Source: Endomychus coccineus
Taxonomy: Eukaryota; Arthropoda; Insecta; Coleoptera; Endomychidae
DNA: 64,000 nt
Assembly: GCA_958510875.1 (NCBI GenBank)
Contig: OY294067.1
Location: 61,950,039-62,014,038, forward strand
Direction: 5' to 3'
The notes below the pieces were generated by a model. The model searched no databases. It was not told where the DNA came from and was given only the letters and a program-made list of their open reading frames with translations. Both the position numbers and the translations under genes were made by a program. Below are positions 1 to 11,105 of the stretch, piece after piece (within the stretch, counting starts at the first letter, position 1; the number at the start of each line of letters is the position of its first letter).

Positions 1-1261
1 CAAACGCTACATTTATTTGTATAAACAATTCGTAACTACACCTTAGATAAATAAGTTACAATGTGTGAGTGCTCCAGAAAAATCTACTCATTTTAATAAT
101 GAAAATCAATAAAGATTAGTTTCTAAAGAAACGCGTCAAATTATTGAGATGTAATATTAAAAATTGCTGAATAACCTCAAAATTCACCTCATTTTCAATT
201 GGGTGAGGCAGCAAAATAAAACTACTATGTTATAGATCAAACTGGACTGTAGGCTGTAGGTGATTTATAATTAGTAGAGCTTATAAGAGATTACCCTTAG
301 CCGGAGATGAATCTGACTTTATTGAATTAGTTTTTCGCTTATACCTTTCCATCTCTTCTAAATTACCTGCATATATGTCAAGAACATAAAATTAAATTTC
401 CCAAAATATGGAGAAACGTAAGATATTTAGCATAGGATTTATCAAGATGAATAAACGTAAGACATCGAATCATAGCTAGGATTTCGAACCCACATCCCTG
501 GTTGTCAAGTCCAGTGTGTTGTTCAATCATCACTTTGATTCCGTCAATCTTATATTGTTATGAATATGAACCTCTGAAAGGATGCTAAATTATAGCCCAT
601 TAAGCAAAGAAACTTTAAACTTATATCTAGATTTATATTTAATTATTTGGTGATTATTACTTAAACGAAGCTAAGCTCACCTGATCTTGATATCGATATC
701 ATAATCCTTATCTCCTAAGCTGCCAAATTCAAATGCTACCAAAGTTCATACATTGGAATTATAAAATAGTTCCAGATCTCCCGCATTTCTGAATCCTTTT
801 ATCTTTTTTGTACCAATATGGAACCAATCCATAAGATGAATATTTGTTTTAGTTGTATTAGGAGTATACAAAATATATTGTAACGCTAAACTGAAAACAT
901 AGACATTGTTAACAATAATAATAAGTATGTATTGATAACAATAATTATAATTAATAACCAGGTGATAAAACGGGAAATGCTCAACTCATGTACGAAAAGC
1001 CATTCTATAAATTATTTAGTGTAGTCTTGACCTGTAATGGAAGAGAAAGAAGAAAGAGGGTCCATAGGTGTTAGATCGCACGATCTTGGAGACTAAAATT
1101 GCCAAAATGGGAAATGCAGCCTACATCCTTAGATGTCTAGCTTATTGACCAATTACACCACTTTGATTCCGTTAAAGTCATATTTTTGTCAATATAGCAT
1201 TTGAAAGGATATTAGAACATTGATGAATGTGATGCGATTCGATGGTTTGCCGTAGTAAAAT
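1..1261. other. No gene seen
   Basis: AT-rich sequence with frequent stops in all frames. I see no exon-like block, transposase or reverse transcriptase motif, or clear repeat structure. The unit carrying the first hammerhead begins at its right edge. Confidence 0.5.
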
Positions 1262-1317
1262 TATCCTATTAGTCGGTTATGTAAACCAATAGAGGATAGA
1301 CCAGTAACGTGATAAGC

Positions 1318-1370
1318 GTTCTCGTTATACTGATGAGCTCTATGGTGAGATCGAAACAGCTGTCTAGAAC
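1318..1370 (+). ncRNA. Hammerhead ribozyme motif, copy A
   Basis: Canonical core read on the plus strand: CTGATGA at 1330-1336, stem II strands 1337-1341 and 1348-1352 with one mismatch, GAAA at 1353-1356, a tiny stem III formed by ACA/TGT around a GC loop (1356-1363), and cleavage-site C at 1364. Stem I pairs 1324-1329 with 1365-1370 with one A-G mismatch. Very short stem III hammerheads are known from animal Penelope-like elements and retrozymes. The core residues are intact, so cleavage is possible but weakened by the stem I mismatch. Confidence 0.72.
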
Positions 1371-1394
1371 TATCAGATTGTGATGTTTTTTATA

Positions 1395-2060
1395 ATTTGA
1401 CTACACGAGAGGGAAACCTATAATGTTCGAAGAATATCGTGTAAGCCAACGATGGAACGTCGGTTCGAATTTTCTTGAAAGTTTGGGAGTTATAAGTATA
1501 GGGAAAGACCTGACTAGATAAAGAGTTCCCCCACTTCACTGTTCGATAGCAAAATGAAGTCTGGTAGGAAGAAGTTCGGGAGATCTCAAGCTTGACAAAG
1601 AAGGGGTGACTAGTTTGACCTTGTCTAGTCCAATTATCTGGAATTTCTCGTGATAAAACAAGATTTCTGATGAACACCGACCAATGAAAATATCTATAGA
1701 AAAGGGAGAGATCTCTCACCATCTACGATGTTCTAGAGAAGTTAATGAACTCATAAGTGTGATATCTTCAATCAAACGCATAGCTCTCTTCTCGATAGAA
1801 TCCAAGAGCTTCAGGGTATATTTGGGAGCCGAACTCCAAACATATGAACAGTACTCTAATACAGGTCAAATCTGCGCTTTGTAGAATATGAGGAGCTGCT
1901 GGAATCTAAAGTAGCTCTTGGCGCGGAATAGAAAACCAAGTTATAGAGAAGCAGTGACGCAATGATCCTCACTTGATCGTCCCATGAGAGGCTGCTGTTG
2001 GTGGTGATCCCAAGCATAGATATGGACTTCATAAGAATAGTAGTACCTGACATCATCATA
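1395..2060 (-). pseudogene. Jockey-like non-LTR reverse transcriptase, 3' fragment
   Basis: The minus strand encodes broken pieces of the C-terminal end of a Jockey-type reverse transcriptase. Recognisable are a segment DLSLFYRYFHW, then a stretch around TSSYQTSFCYRTVKWGNSLSSQVFP, which matches the usual family C-terminus (WNSLP followed by F...Y). Upstream (about 1880-2060) are fragments of the thumb. Frameshifts separate the pieces, and the palm with its YADD box is absent. It interrupts the first hammerhead unit, so it inserted after that unit existed. Related fragments sit at 17110-18130, 27120-28800 and 55270-55870, all on the minus strand. Confidence 0.7.
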
Positions 2061-2210
2061 TTAGGAATTGTTATGTGGCAAAATCCAACTAGAAGCGAAT
2101 GAACGTATTCATATGTCCATTTGTATCTCGATTGTTACATCAGTTCGGTTTGGTGTAGCCATCTGGTGCACCCAGTTAGAATAACTTGCCTGGTAACTTT
2201 CAATGTTCGA

Positions 2211-2249
2211 GTAGTACCATTAGTAAATGGGTAGTACCATTAGTAAATG
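2211..2249 (+). repeat. Two-copy 20-bp tandem repeat
   Basis: GTAGTACCATTAGTAAATG occurs at 2211-2229 and again at 2231-2249, separated by one G. It lies between the two hammerhead units. Confidence 0.9.
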
Positions 2250-2383
2250 AGGTACATAGATTTATTTCTTAGTGGGACATCTACTCATAGATGGCGCTGA
2301 ATAATTTGTTCTTTTTACTATTCTATTAGTCGGTTAGGTATAGCTTCGATAGACGATCAATCACTAACGATGCACACTTTCTC

Positions 2384-2430
2384 GTTCTGCTGATGAGCTC
2401 TATGAATAGAACGAAACAGCTGTCTAGAAC
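2384..2430 (+). ncRNA. Hammerhead ribozyme motif, copy B (best preserved)
   Basis: Every core position is present on the plus strand. Stem I is a 6-bp helix of GTTCTG (2384-2389) with TAGAAC (2425-2430), one G-U wobble. CTGATGA is at 2390-2396. Stem II pairs 2397-2402 with 2407-2412 around a TGAA loop, with one C-A mismatch. GAAA is at 2413-2416. Stem III is the 3-bp ACA/TGT helix with a GC loop (2416-2423), and the cleavage-site nucleotide is C2424. By the known hammerhead consensus this copy should be able to fold and cut after C2424. Stem III is minimal, as in metazoan retrotransposon hammerheads, which often act as dimers. Confidence 0.8.
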
Positions 2431-2545
2431 TATTAGTTTGTGATGTTACTGATAGATCTAGACTCAAGAGACATTATCAATGCTATGTGGCAAAAGTAAA
2501 CTAGAAACAAACGAATGTATTCGCATATTCATTTGTATCTTGATT

Positions 2546-3236
2546 GTTACAATTGTACATTCATCTACAGTTCAATTATTTTGGAAAATTAAGAACCATG
2601 ATGCTTTTATTGAATGAGCGGTTACAGTAATGGCCAACCATAGTACCTGATAATAATACCTACACTTGTCATTCAAAAAGATCAATGTATGTGAATAATT
2701 GTTTCACCATACTGTGTTTTTCTCAAAGCTAGAAGATATCAAATGCCAGCTTTGAGAATGCGTAGCGAAACAGTAGCATTGATTCTAAATTGGATGTTAC
2801 AAGCTTTGTGTAAATTTGAGTTCAATTCTCCAACTGTGGAAAATCAATTTGCAATCAAATAATAATATAACATATTAACAATAGTTTTACAGCATCCTGT
2901 AACTGCATGCAACTAAGCTGTAATTCTTCAAAATATCATGGTATGGGTGGGTAATGAGAGGTGGAGTAGGAATGAAAAATCCTGTGCATTCCAAGAAATT
3001 TATAGATAATTGGTGAATTATTTGCATAACGTTGAATGCATTATTGTTCAATCATGATGATGAAATAGCACAAACTTATTCTTAAAATAATGAATATTAA
3101 CCTTTTTAGGGAGCAACGAAAAATATAACTTTATATAACATATACCGATGTCAATACCGCTGAAACGTTTGGATGAAGATATTGATATTAATTTCACATG
3201 GTTTTATTTGACATTTGTAGTTTTTTACCATCACAG
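2546..3236. other. No gene seen
   Basis: AT-rich spacer with no recognisable coding or repeat structure. Confidence 0.5.
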
Positions 3237-3370
3237 GCCACACAACGAAATGGCATTTCCGGACCGCCGTTCACCTCTACATGTAGGCCAAGTCATAACG
3301 TCATCCGAAAGCTACACTGAGGTTACATTGTACAATTTATATAACCATCACATACTTCAAATATCAGAAG
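3237..3370 (+). CDS. Candidate host exon, function unknown
   Basis: A 134-nt block is bounded by a good splice acceptor (TTTTTTACCATCACAG ending at 3236) and a donor (GAAG/GTGTGT at 3371). Its single open frame enters and leaves in phase 1 and reads PHNEMAFPDRRSPLHVGQV and onward to LYNHHILQISE. GC content is clearly higher than the flanks. I do not recognise the domain. It could be an internal exon of a long plus-strand gene whose other exons are outside the window or at 13159-13263. Chance open reading frame is the alternative. Confidence 0.4.
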
Positions 3371-5589
3371 GTGTGTGATTGGTATTCCTGAAGATCAAAT
3401 AAGTTTGTAAGAATATTTACAAAACTGTCATTATTAAACTTTAACAGTAATTTACTGTTTGATAATGTCATTCTATCCGTTATATATGGAATGTTCAGAT
3501 ACATTCTAGGATGTATTATGCATCCACTATTCGATATTTTCGAGCGTGTTGCCAGTTGTTAAATGAGGCCCAGGGTGAGGAAGAAGTATGCCAGAATTTT
3601 ATCAGTAAACGATGTAGGAATCGTGTATCGAATTGAAAAAGACAATTTCTTACTTCAATAAAACTTCATATATCTAAGTAATATTTATTATACAATTTTT
3701 TTTCAATACTAATAAAATATAATTAAATTAATTTTTTCTTACAAATTAAACTTAAAAATATTTCTTTTAAATTGAAATCAAGAAATTTCTTGAATAGTTT
3801 TTCATATTTTGACAATGAATAATTAATTCACTTATAATTTTTATTTATATAAAGAATAATAATAATTTCCTACAAATTATTTTAACATTTAATTCTTGAT
3901 TATAAATATTGAATGAATTTGTCGTATTCAAAAAACATACAAATTTTACAAATTCATTAGCGAAATTATTTATACAAAATTAAAATGAAAAATTACAAAA
4001 ATATGCATTTAAAACTTCATCTAGAAAACGTTGAACATGAAAAATTTTTCCTTAATTAAAACTTTATTAAATAACAATAAATAAAAATTAACGTATGTAT
4101 GTTCTAAATTGTCTTTTTCTATGTGTATTTCATGTTTCTTTTCTTTTACCATGTTATTTCATTTCTCTTTAATTATTACCTTTATAATCTTTTACAGTGC
4201 TTTCGTTCACTATTTTCTTATTTTTGAATATTGGGAACATGTCGTCCTGCACTGTTCTGTTATGGTTCCTATTCCATTTTAACTAAGCTCCATAAGTTTC
4301 TTTTTATTTAATCTATCATATGAAAATATTCCATATAGTTATAACATAAGTCACTAAGAGAACATGACAGTCCAGCTACATTCTGAGAGAAAAATGCATC
4401 TTTATTATGGTTCTACTTTTGAGGCACCTTGTAAAATGAAATAAATATCTTGCAACACAATGCATATAGCTTTTGATCAATTTTGGTGCGGTAGATTTCC
4501 GTTAATTAATGCAATGTCTTCAACCTCTTCGTGAAGTCTCATCTGATACCTTCATTGTTTGGAATTATATTTCTTTACTGAAATTAATTATATTCGACCA
4601 CAATCCATTATACTAATAGCAAACTAATTCTGGTAGATAAAATAAAGTATTATTACTGTGACTCTTAAATTGTTTTATTGCTCAAGTATTCAAGAATGCA
4701 TTAATATTTGACTTGTTTATTACCTGACATACAGAAATAGGTGTCAATAAAGTGAACTTAAATTTACTACTAGGCGCAAAGCGTTTATGAGTTTGAAAGG
4801 CGCAGGGGGTCTTCCGCCCTATACCAACAATCACTCTTGGATAGCGTGGTCCATTGTTTTGAATTACCTCCAAAACCTGTTTGTGCAAAACAGAAATAAT
4901 CTTCCTATAGAATGTATAATCTTCTATAAGAAGGTTTTATCGTCCAATCTTTTCAGTCATAAATCATTATCGAAATTATCCATAATAATTTAAAATCGAA
5001 AGAAGCCGACAAAATATTGCATTTAGAATTCTGCTGAGGGATTTTTCAATACCATTAGACCCTGAATACAAATGAAGGTAGGTGGCAAACTAACAGTAAA
5101 TCATGTCTACATCGTTTCGTTAATATCATATTGACTTAAGCTGACAAGATATTATGCACTAAACAAAACTCCCGATTGATTTCAATCTCACCTAACTGAA
5201 CAAAATAGTTACTTGACTATTAAAATCACAGTATGATGTGAAACTATTATGTCGGTATCGAGTGAAACATTGAACCTACATAGTCATTCTTTTGTTCAGG
5301 AAAAAATTAAAAAGCTGGAATTATGACATCAAGTTTTAGTAATTGAATTCAATTTAATAAATTGAGGCTGAAAAACACGTTCGATCGTTAGTAATGATAA
5401 ATTCTAGAAAAACAACAGACGAATTTGAATCGAAAATGTTTAATCAAATTGCCCAAACCATGTAGCAATGTTGAGTGACCCGCCAACTCCTCTAGTACGG
5501 TTCAGTCAAATGGTATAGGAAATGAAGCAAATTTCTGCAAAAACCAAAAACATATTCACAGCGGATAGCAGTTACAACCAGCTTTCAGC
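3371..5589. other. No gene seen
   Basis: Very AT-rich, with long A/T runs around 3690-4100. A slightly GC-richer patch at 4770-4900 has short open frames on both strands that match nothing I know. Confidence 0.45.
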
Positions 5590-6899
5590 GGATATGCAAC
5601 TCCTTCGATTGGGGATAAGAGGCGTTGTTCTAAAACTATCTCAAAGACCGAAAACAAATTGTCAGCATCAAGAACAACAATATCTCTTTCTATTCAGAAT
5701 GGGAGGACATTCAGCAAGGCATTCCTCAAGGTTCGATAATGGGCCCGTTACTTTTTCTACTTCACGCAGGCGACCTCCCTGAGATAGTTGGTGAGGATCA
5801 GGCATATCAGTACGCAGATGACACTACTTGTTCTGAAGCGGAACTGTTGCTTGAAGCCCTCTCAATAAGTTGTTCTGGAGTAGCAGAGAGAATGGCTAAA
5901 TGGTGTGAACAAAATAATTTAAGTCTTAATGTTCAAAAAACTGCTTTAATGAAATTTCAAAAAACTGGTCAAATCAAAGATTCCCTACTTGTCAAACTTG
6001 ATCATAAAACCATTCCAAATACAAACACAGTCAAATTTCTAGGGCTCTCCATGGATCCTTTCCTTAGCTGGGAAAACCACATGAAAACTTTAACCTCAAG
6101 ACTTTATAGTGCAACAGGAGTAGTTCGTCGTTTGCGTGATGTGATTTCCACAAATAGTTTTAAGACATATTATTTCGCCAGTATACAAAGTATTATAACC
6201 TATGGAATCATATTCTGGGGATCCTCCAGCAGTGCTACAAAAGTTTTCAAAGCTCAAAAACGTATAATAAGGGCGTTCCTTGAATTACATCCTAGAACAT
6301 CATGTAAAACGCATTTTGGAAACTTGGGCATGTTGACTGTGCCATCACTCTACTTTTTGCACTTAGTTCTATTTGTCAAAAAAAATAAAAACCTTTTTCC
6401 TGTAAATAGACACTTTTATGGGACACAAATGTACATCACAACTAGGGACAGAAATGGCTTAGTTATAACTCTACTTTTTTCGAGAGAGGTTCAGAGTAGA
6501 TAGCTATTAAAGCCTACCGCAACCTGCCAGTGGACATAAGAGAGGTGGATAACCTCAATCACTTCAGAAGGAGAGTTTATTTGCATCTACAGGAAAGAAT
6601 CCTATATGACTTTCATTTTTAATATTGTCTCTTTTTTAATACTTTTGTATTAAATTTTGTATCTGTTTTAATACTTTTTTATGTATCTTTTTAATACTTT
6701 TAATGTACCAATAGGATGTAAGTTTAAACAAACCACATTATCTTATCGAGTTACAGACCATCTGAGCTTGCTCTGGGCCTGTGAATTTGGCAGATTTTAT
6801 TTTATTTTGATTTATTGTCTTTGATGTTGCTTTTTTTGTAATTACTATTTTGTAATTTTGCATGTTTGATGACAATAAAGTTTATTCTATTCTATTCTT
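5590..6899 (+). pseudogene. 5'-truncated non-LTR retrotransposon with RT and TTCTA tail
   Basis: The reading starts in the palm with GIRG, shifts frame, and continues as NYLKDRKQIVSI and QGIPQGSIMGPLLFLLH. The catalytic box is QYADD, about 25 residues into the long frame that opens at 5739. The thumb follows (VKFLGLSMDPFLSWENH) and then the usual hydrophobic end region. A frameshift near 6490 separates this from a C-terminal tail (LPVDIREVDNLNHFRRRV) at about 6515-6620. The 3' UTR ends in AATAAAGTTTATTCTATTC and a short TTCTA repeat at 6875-6899, the normal 3' terminus of this kind of element. No endonuclease or ORF1 is left. It is a dead 5'-truncated copy; the exact clade is uncertain. Confidence 0.85.
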
Positions 6900-7529
6900 C
6901 ATAAGTCATTCTGAAGATACCAAAATGTAGTGAAATAATTGACAATTTGTTTTTTATGCATAAATTCAAAAGATACATGAGTATGTTATACTCAATCACT
7001 TTACACTGTACCTGATTTCTTCAAATTACCCGAAAAAAAAACATGAAAATCAATGAGTTCGATATGACGGAAGTAATTTTCAGTTCAGAGAACTGCCGAG
7101 ATCATTCAATGGATTCTAGAAATTTCCATATCTGTCTCGACAATTCTTATCAAAATACATAATGCAATAATAGTTCAGAATAAATATTACCATTTCAAGT
7201 TCAAAATAAATATTGCCAATCAGCGTCATGAACATACCCAACAAAGTATGAATTGGGAACTTGGATAAAAAGATATGATTCACAGAATAAATAGAGTTTG
7301 TTCTAAATATAGTAAATTGGGCTATCAGCACCTTTTCTAACTTCTGTCAGCTATATCCACATTTTGGATAATGATAAGGATTGACAATGAGAAACCATTT
7401 GGATGTCAAATATTTCCTTCAACTCACTCTTTAGAGAAGTCTCATCGGGATCAATAGGGAACATCCCTTATTTGAATTTATCTAACATAAAATTTAATAG
7501 TAGTATCGATATCGCTTTTATTCATTCAA
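6900..7529. other. No gene seen
   Basis: AT-rich spacer with only short chance open frames. Confidence 0.5.
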
Positions 7530-8225
7530 TTGTTACCACATAACGTAATTTTTTCAATTATGTGTTCATTTGATATCATTGCAACCAAAAATAAACTTAC
7601 AAATAGCCTTACAAATAGCCTAATAATCTAAAAATGCCACTTGGGATAATTATGTTCTCTTATGTGTTCATTTATTGCATTCAAAAATAGACCCTCTGTA
7701 ACAATAGGGAAATAAATGAGTTATTCAAATAATTGGTATCACCCAAATGTGAGTTCATATTGAAATTTAAGTTTGTATATGGTTTAGTTCTCACAATCCA
7801 ATTGAATCGGTACTACCAGGTTACGAAGTGAGAAGTTACACCTCATATTCAGGCATATATAAGGATAGATACATTAAAGGAAATTTATATTTATTATAAG
7901 ATTGTTACTATATTGTTAAAATGTTTTTTCTCATTATTTATTACTCACATTCAATATAAATATTAATTTGGATGATGATTTCATATTATATTTAGAATGT
8001 GAGTAATAAATAATTTTAAAAAAACATTATATACAATATAGTTCAATTTTACAATAAATAGGTATTACTAAATTGGTATTAAGTGTTACCCATATGTTTG
8101 TTCATTTTAACAATAATTGAATATTGGTAGTTTTTGAATCTCACAATCCTAATTTACAAAGATGTACTACATATTTCGAGGTCTAAGACTCATTACCTCA
8201 CTATCAAGTAATATAAGTGACTGTA
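7530..8225. repeat. Local cluster of diverged repeats flanking the Penelope relic
   Basis: Related words recur. Segments like TTACCACATAA...TTATGTGTTCATTT occur near 7531, 7650, 7735 and 8080. On the minus strand, GGATTGTGAGAACTAAACCATAT preceded by a CCTGAA-GAGG-type motif occurs at about 7785-7860, and a more decayed copy lies at about 8130-8220. A matching copy in the opposite orientation is at 10740-10835, on the far side of the Penelope relic. They may be degenerate terminal repeats of a Penelope-type or non-autonomous element. Confidence 0.45.
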
Positions 8226-8316
8226 AGAAAAGTATGTTTCATTCTTGATGATAATTTATTAATGTACTATTTATTATATATACAAATCTCGGAAAATAGC
8301 TCACACTAAAACATAA

Positions 8317-8368
8317 TATACGTCTTCACGTACGTTTCGGTCTCACGACCATCATCAGAAGACGTATA
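8317..8368 (-). ncRNA. Hammerhead-like motif at the Penelope 3' end (probably inactive)
   Basis: On the minus strand a perfect 10-bp stem I pairs 8359-8368 with 8317-8326. CTGATGA is read from 8358 down to 8352, followed by a bulged T and a stem II GGTC-GTGA-GACC (8350-8339), then GAAA (8338-8335) and a tiny stem III (ACG/CGT around TA, to 8328). The nucleotide at the cleavage position (complement of 8327) is G, which normally blocks cleavage. It lies directly downstream of the GIY-YIG remains of a Penelope-like element, where such ribozymes are known. Confidence 0.65.
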
Positions 8369-10260
8369 ACTGTATAAAACGTGATTTCTTATAACTAATT
8401 GTATCAACACAAGGCGTCCTTATCTTTCTAATTTCATTTCAGAATGCCCACGTCGCCGAAGCGAATAGAAACAAGAACAATCGAGATTATAAAACAATTA
8501 ATCTTTGAAGTAGGATATAAATTAAGAATCCGCTGCTAAGCAATATATTTATAAACTCTATATACATATCGAATCACAGTATGTAATACGCCTAAACGAC
8601 TGAACTAAAAATATAACAACGTTCGAAGATCCACTTTCGAACCAGATGTTGAAGATTTATAAGGTAATAGAAAAAGGTTGTCAAACCTTATCAGAACTAT
8701 TGCTTTTGAACATTCTATCTGAAATATACTTTTAACAATATAACAACGCATTTAGAAATTTGCAAGGGTTTTAATTAATTAGGTTAGTATAAATCTGACT
8801 TAATGATTGAATATCTGTTCTATGTTTTACAGACTTGGAGTCACGTTCTGTGTGAATCATCTTCAGAATAGATCTTTTATAATAATTGGTTGGTTAAAAT
8901 ACTAACATTTTTGTAATCGAATTGATGGTTATAATCAAAGCAGTGTTATGCGCAACATTTATATCATAGTTTTTAAGCATTTCCTAATTTTCTCTGAGAT
9001 CTCCAGAATGTATGGTAATGTTATAAAATTATCTGTATTACCGTTTATGTTATTTATATATGACGTTCCATTATAGATTTTGTTTATTCTTTCTTTATTA
9101 ATGATGGAATTGAAAAATATTTTTGGGTAGACATTCATTTCCAGTGTATGGACGGTTCTCTGGGTGGACAATTTGACCGCGCGATCTGTCTATAACACTT
9201 TTTTTATAACTTGTTGATGCAACGGAATGAAGTGAAGATAACGTTGAGAAGAAGTTTATATTTTTCGATCTGCATCATGCCTAATGTTCATATCTAGGAA
9301 ATTTATGTTTTTGTTCACTTCTATTTCACAAGTTAATTGAAGTTCACAGTGGAAATTGTTAAATTTATTATTCGCGTATTGAATTTTATCATTGGGAACA
9401 CACATTAGGCAAACGTCTACATACCGTTTAAAGAATATGGGTTGAAAATCTAATGAATTTATTACAGATTCCTCTAAGCATTCCATAACTAGGTTAGCAA
9501 TAGTAGCTGAAATAGGAGACTGCTGTGATGTATATTTGCCCAAAATATTGCTCACAATATTGAAAATAAATGCATTCTAAACATGACTTTTCTGCCTTTA
9601 TAAATTCAAATTGGTCTAGAGGTGTGTTTTTTAATCTCTACCCAACATATTTTAATGCTATTCAATGCCTAAACGAGTGGTATATCTGTAAACAAAGAAA
9701 CAACGTTCAAGGAAATTAATAAGATGATGTAAGTGTACGAATTGAATTCTTATAAATTCATTAAAATGCCACTAGTCTTTCACATGAGACAATTTTTTTC
9801 CAATTATATTGTTGATAGATTAAGATAAAAATTTTGATAATTTGTGGGTGCGCTCCAATATAACTTACAATGGATCTTAAAGGTATATCACTTTTATGTA
9901 GTTTTGGAAGCCCATAGATATAAGGTGCTTGCACATTAATTTAAATTTCAATTCAATAGGGATTATCTTATTTTTGAATCATTTATTCATTAATTTATTC
10001 ATGTCATTTTGTACTGATAATGTAGGGTCAGATTTTAATTTTTTTGTAAGTTGTTTCATCATTTAATAGATTTCCTATCTTGTATTTCTAGGCATTATGA
10101 CAGTTTTATTACATTTATCCGCGTTATAAACTAATATTTGAGGGTTAGCATTTGAGAACTGTTTTGTCTTTTTTGTGTGAAGGTTGAAACGATTTTTTGC
10201 TATGTCTATTTCTGCTTTCTGTTTCATCCTTTTTTATTTATTATTCATAATTTGAGTGTG
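8369..10260 (-). pseudogene. Penelope-like retroelement (RT plus GIY-YIG nuclease), decayed
   Basis: Read from 10260 downward, the minus strand gives Penelope family landmarks in order, broken by stops and frameshifts. They are an N-terminal ADKCNKTVIMPR block (about 10130), GLPKLHKSDIPLRSIVSYIGA (about 9900), a SLFTNIPL-like stretch, then QSPISATIANLVMECLEES (about 9490) followed by FFKRYVD, where the catalytic YVDD has lost its second D, and INFLDMNI (about 9280). The linker LPYILEISEKIRKCLK is at about 9000, and GIY-YIG C-terminal remains (about 8900-8770) come last. PLEs retrotranspose using this RT and GIY-YIG endonuclease. This copy cannot encode a working protein. The hammerhead-like motif at 8317-8368 marks its 3' side. 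Confidence 0.82.
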
Positions 10261-10739
10261 GTAATAAATTGTATATACTATGTAATGTTTTTTTGTTAAA
10301 ATTGTTAATTTGTTGTTGAACTATTAAAACATGTCGAATCATTGAAAAAACTTTTTATTAAATGGGACAAAACAGATTTAGTAGTTCCAGAAATTATAAA
10401 GTCTATAGTGCTTACATTCATTCATGAGAAATATTCTTTGTAATTACAATTAGTACAATTCCTTTTTTTCATGTTCATATTTAATGTTTCCAGGTCGGAA
10501 TTCAAGACGCTACAAATCGCAATTATTACAGTATATCATAGCTTAGGAGATTGTTTAAAAACCGAGAGAAGATTTGAAAAGCTTATAAAAATATTTATAA
10601 AAAACTTAATATTTATGATACATACATGAATTAAATCTCAAAATTTCATAATTTTAAAAAAATATTTGAACAAATTTTGATATATTTAAGATTGTTGAAC
10701 AAATTTTGATACAAATTTTTTCCAATGCAATCATTCTTA

Positions 10740-10835
10740 TGTATGCCTGAAGATGAGGGGAAATCGTTGACCTTGAAACCAGGTAGTTCCGATTTAAATG
10801 GATTGTGAGAACTAAACCATATTCTTATATGAATA
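10740..10835 (+). repeat. Inverted partner of the 7.8-kb repeat
   Basis: TATGCCTGAAGATGAGGGGA through GGATTGTGAGAACTAAACCAT matches the reverse complement of about 7785-7860. The CTGAAGATGAGG...CCTTGAAAC part resembles a decayed hammerhead (CTGA...GAAAC), but the core is not canonical. Confidence 0.55.
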
Positions 10836-10995
10836 TATTCATTTATTTCTTATTGGCTTTTGCCAGACAATGATGATAAGGTCTCTCTGATCTACATCGA
10901 TCAGTAACATTACAAGATGATAGTTCTAGGCAGATGTTTTGCTATTACTGAGCTGATCAGTAAAACGAGGGAGCTTGCAACATTACCTTCATCGG
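10820..10995 (-). repeat. Decayed copy C of the hammerhead-bearing repeat
   Basis: The reverse complement aligns with unit B (2323-2545): CTCGTTTTACTGATCAGCTC, then CAAAACATCTGCCTAGAACT, then GTTACTGATCGATGTAGATC and a TGGCAAAAG segment. The ribozyme core has lost key residues (CTGATGA became CTGATCA, GAAA became AAAA, and the T16.1 position became C), so it is inactive. Confidence 0.65.
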
Positions 10996-11004
10996 GATAG
11001 TTCA

Positions 11005-11100
11005 GTAACGTTACAAGCTTCCTCGTTCTACTATCTACCTGATGAGATGTATGAATTATTAGCTTCTAATATACAAGACTAGAGAGATCTATCATTATTG
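11005..11100 (+). repeat. Partial copy D of the hammerhead-bearing repeat
   Basis: CAGTAACGTTACAAGCTTCC TCGTTCTA leads into CCTGATGAGATGTATGAA, matching the 5' half of units A and B. No GAAAC half follows. It sits head to head with copy C, forming a short inverted repeat (about 10970-10996 against 11004-11027). Confidence 0.55.
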
Positions 11101-11105
11101 TAATA

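Larger units (their letters stand above)
1262..2545 (+). repeat. Two tandem ~400-bp units, each with a hammerhead motif
   Basis: Two direct copies of the same block can be aligned by eye. Copy 1 starts at 1269 with CTATTAGTCGGTTA, runs through the hammerhead at 1318-1370, and resumes at about 2071 with a TATGTGGCAAAA segment that ends near 2134. Copy 2 starts at about 2323 with the same CTATTAGTCGGTTA, carries the hammerhead at 2384-2430, and has the TATGTGGCAAAA segment at about 2486-2545. Copy 1 is split by a Jockey-like relic (about 1395-2060). Without it the period is roughly 400 bp. Two further decayed copies lie at 10820-11100. The arrangement recalls retrozyme or PLE-type tandem ribozyme repeats, but no coding sequence or primer site is visible, so the element type is an inference. 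Confidence 0.65.
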
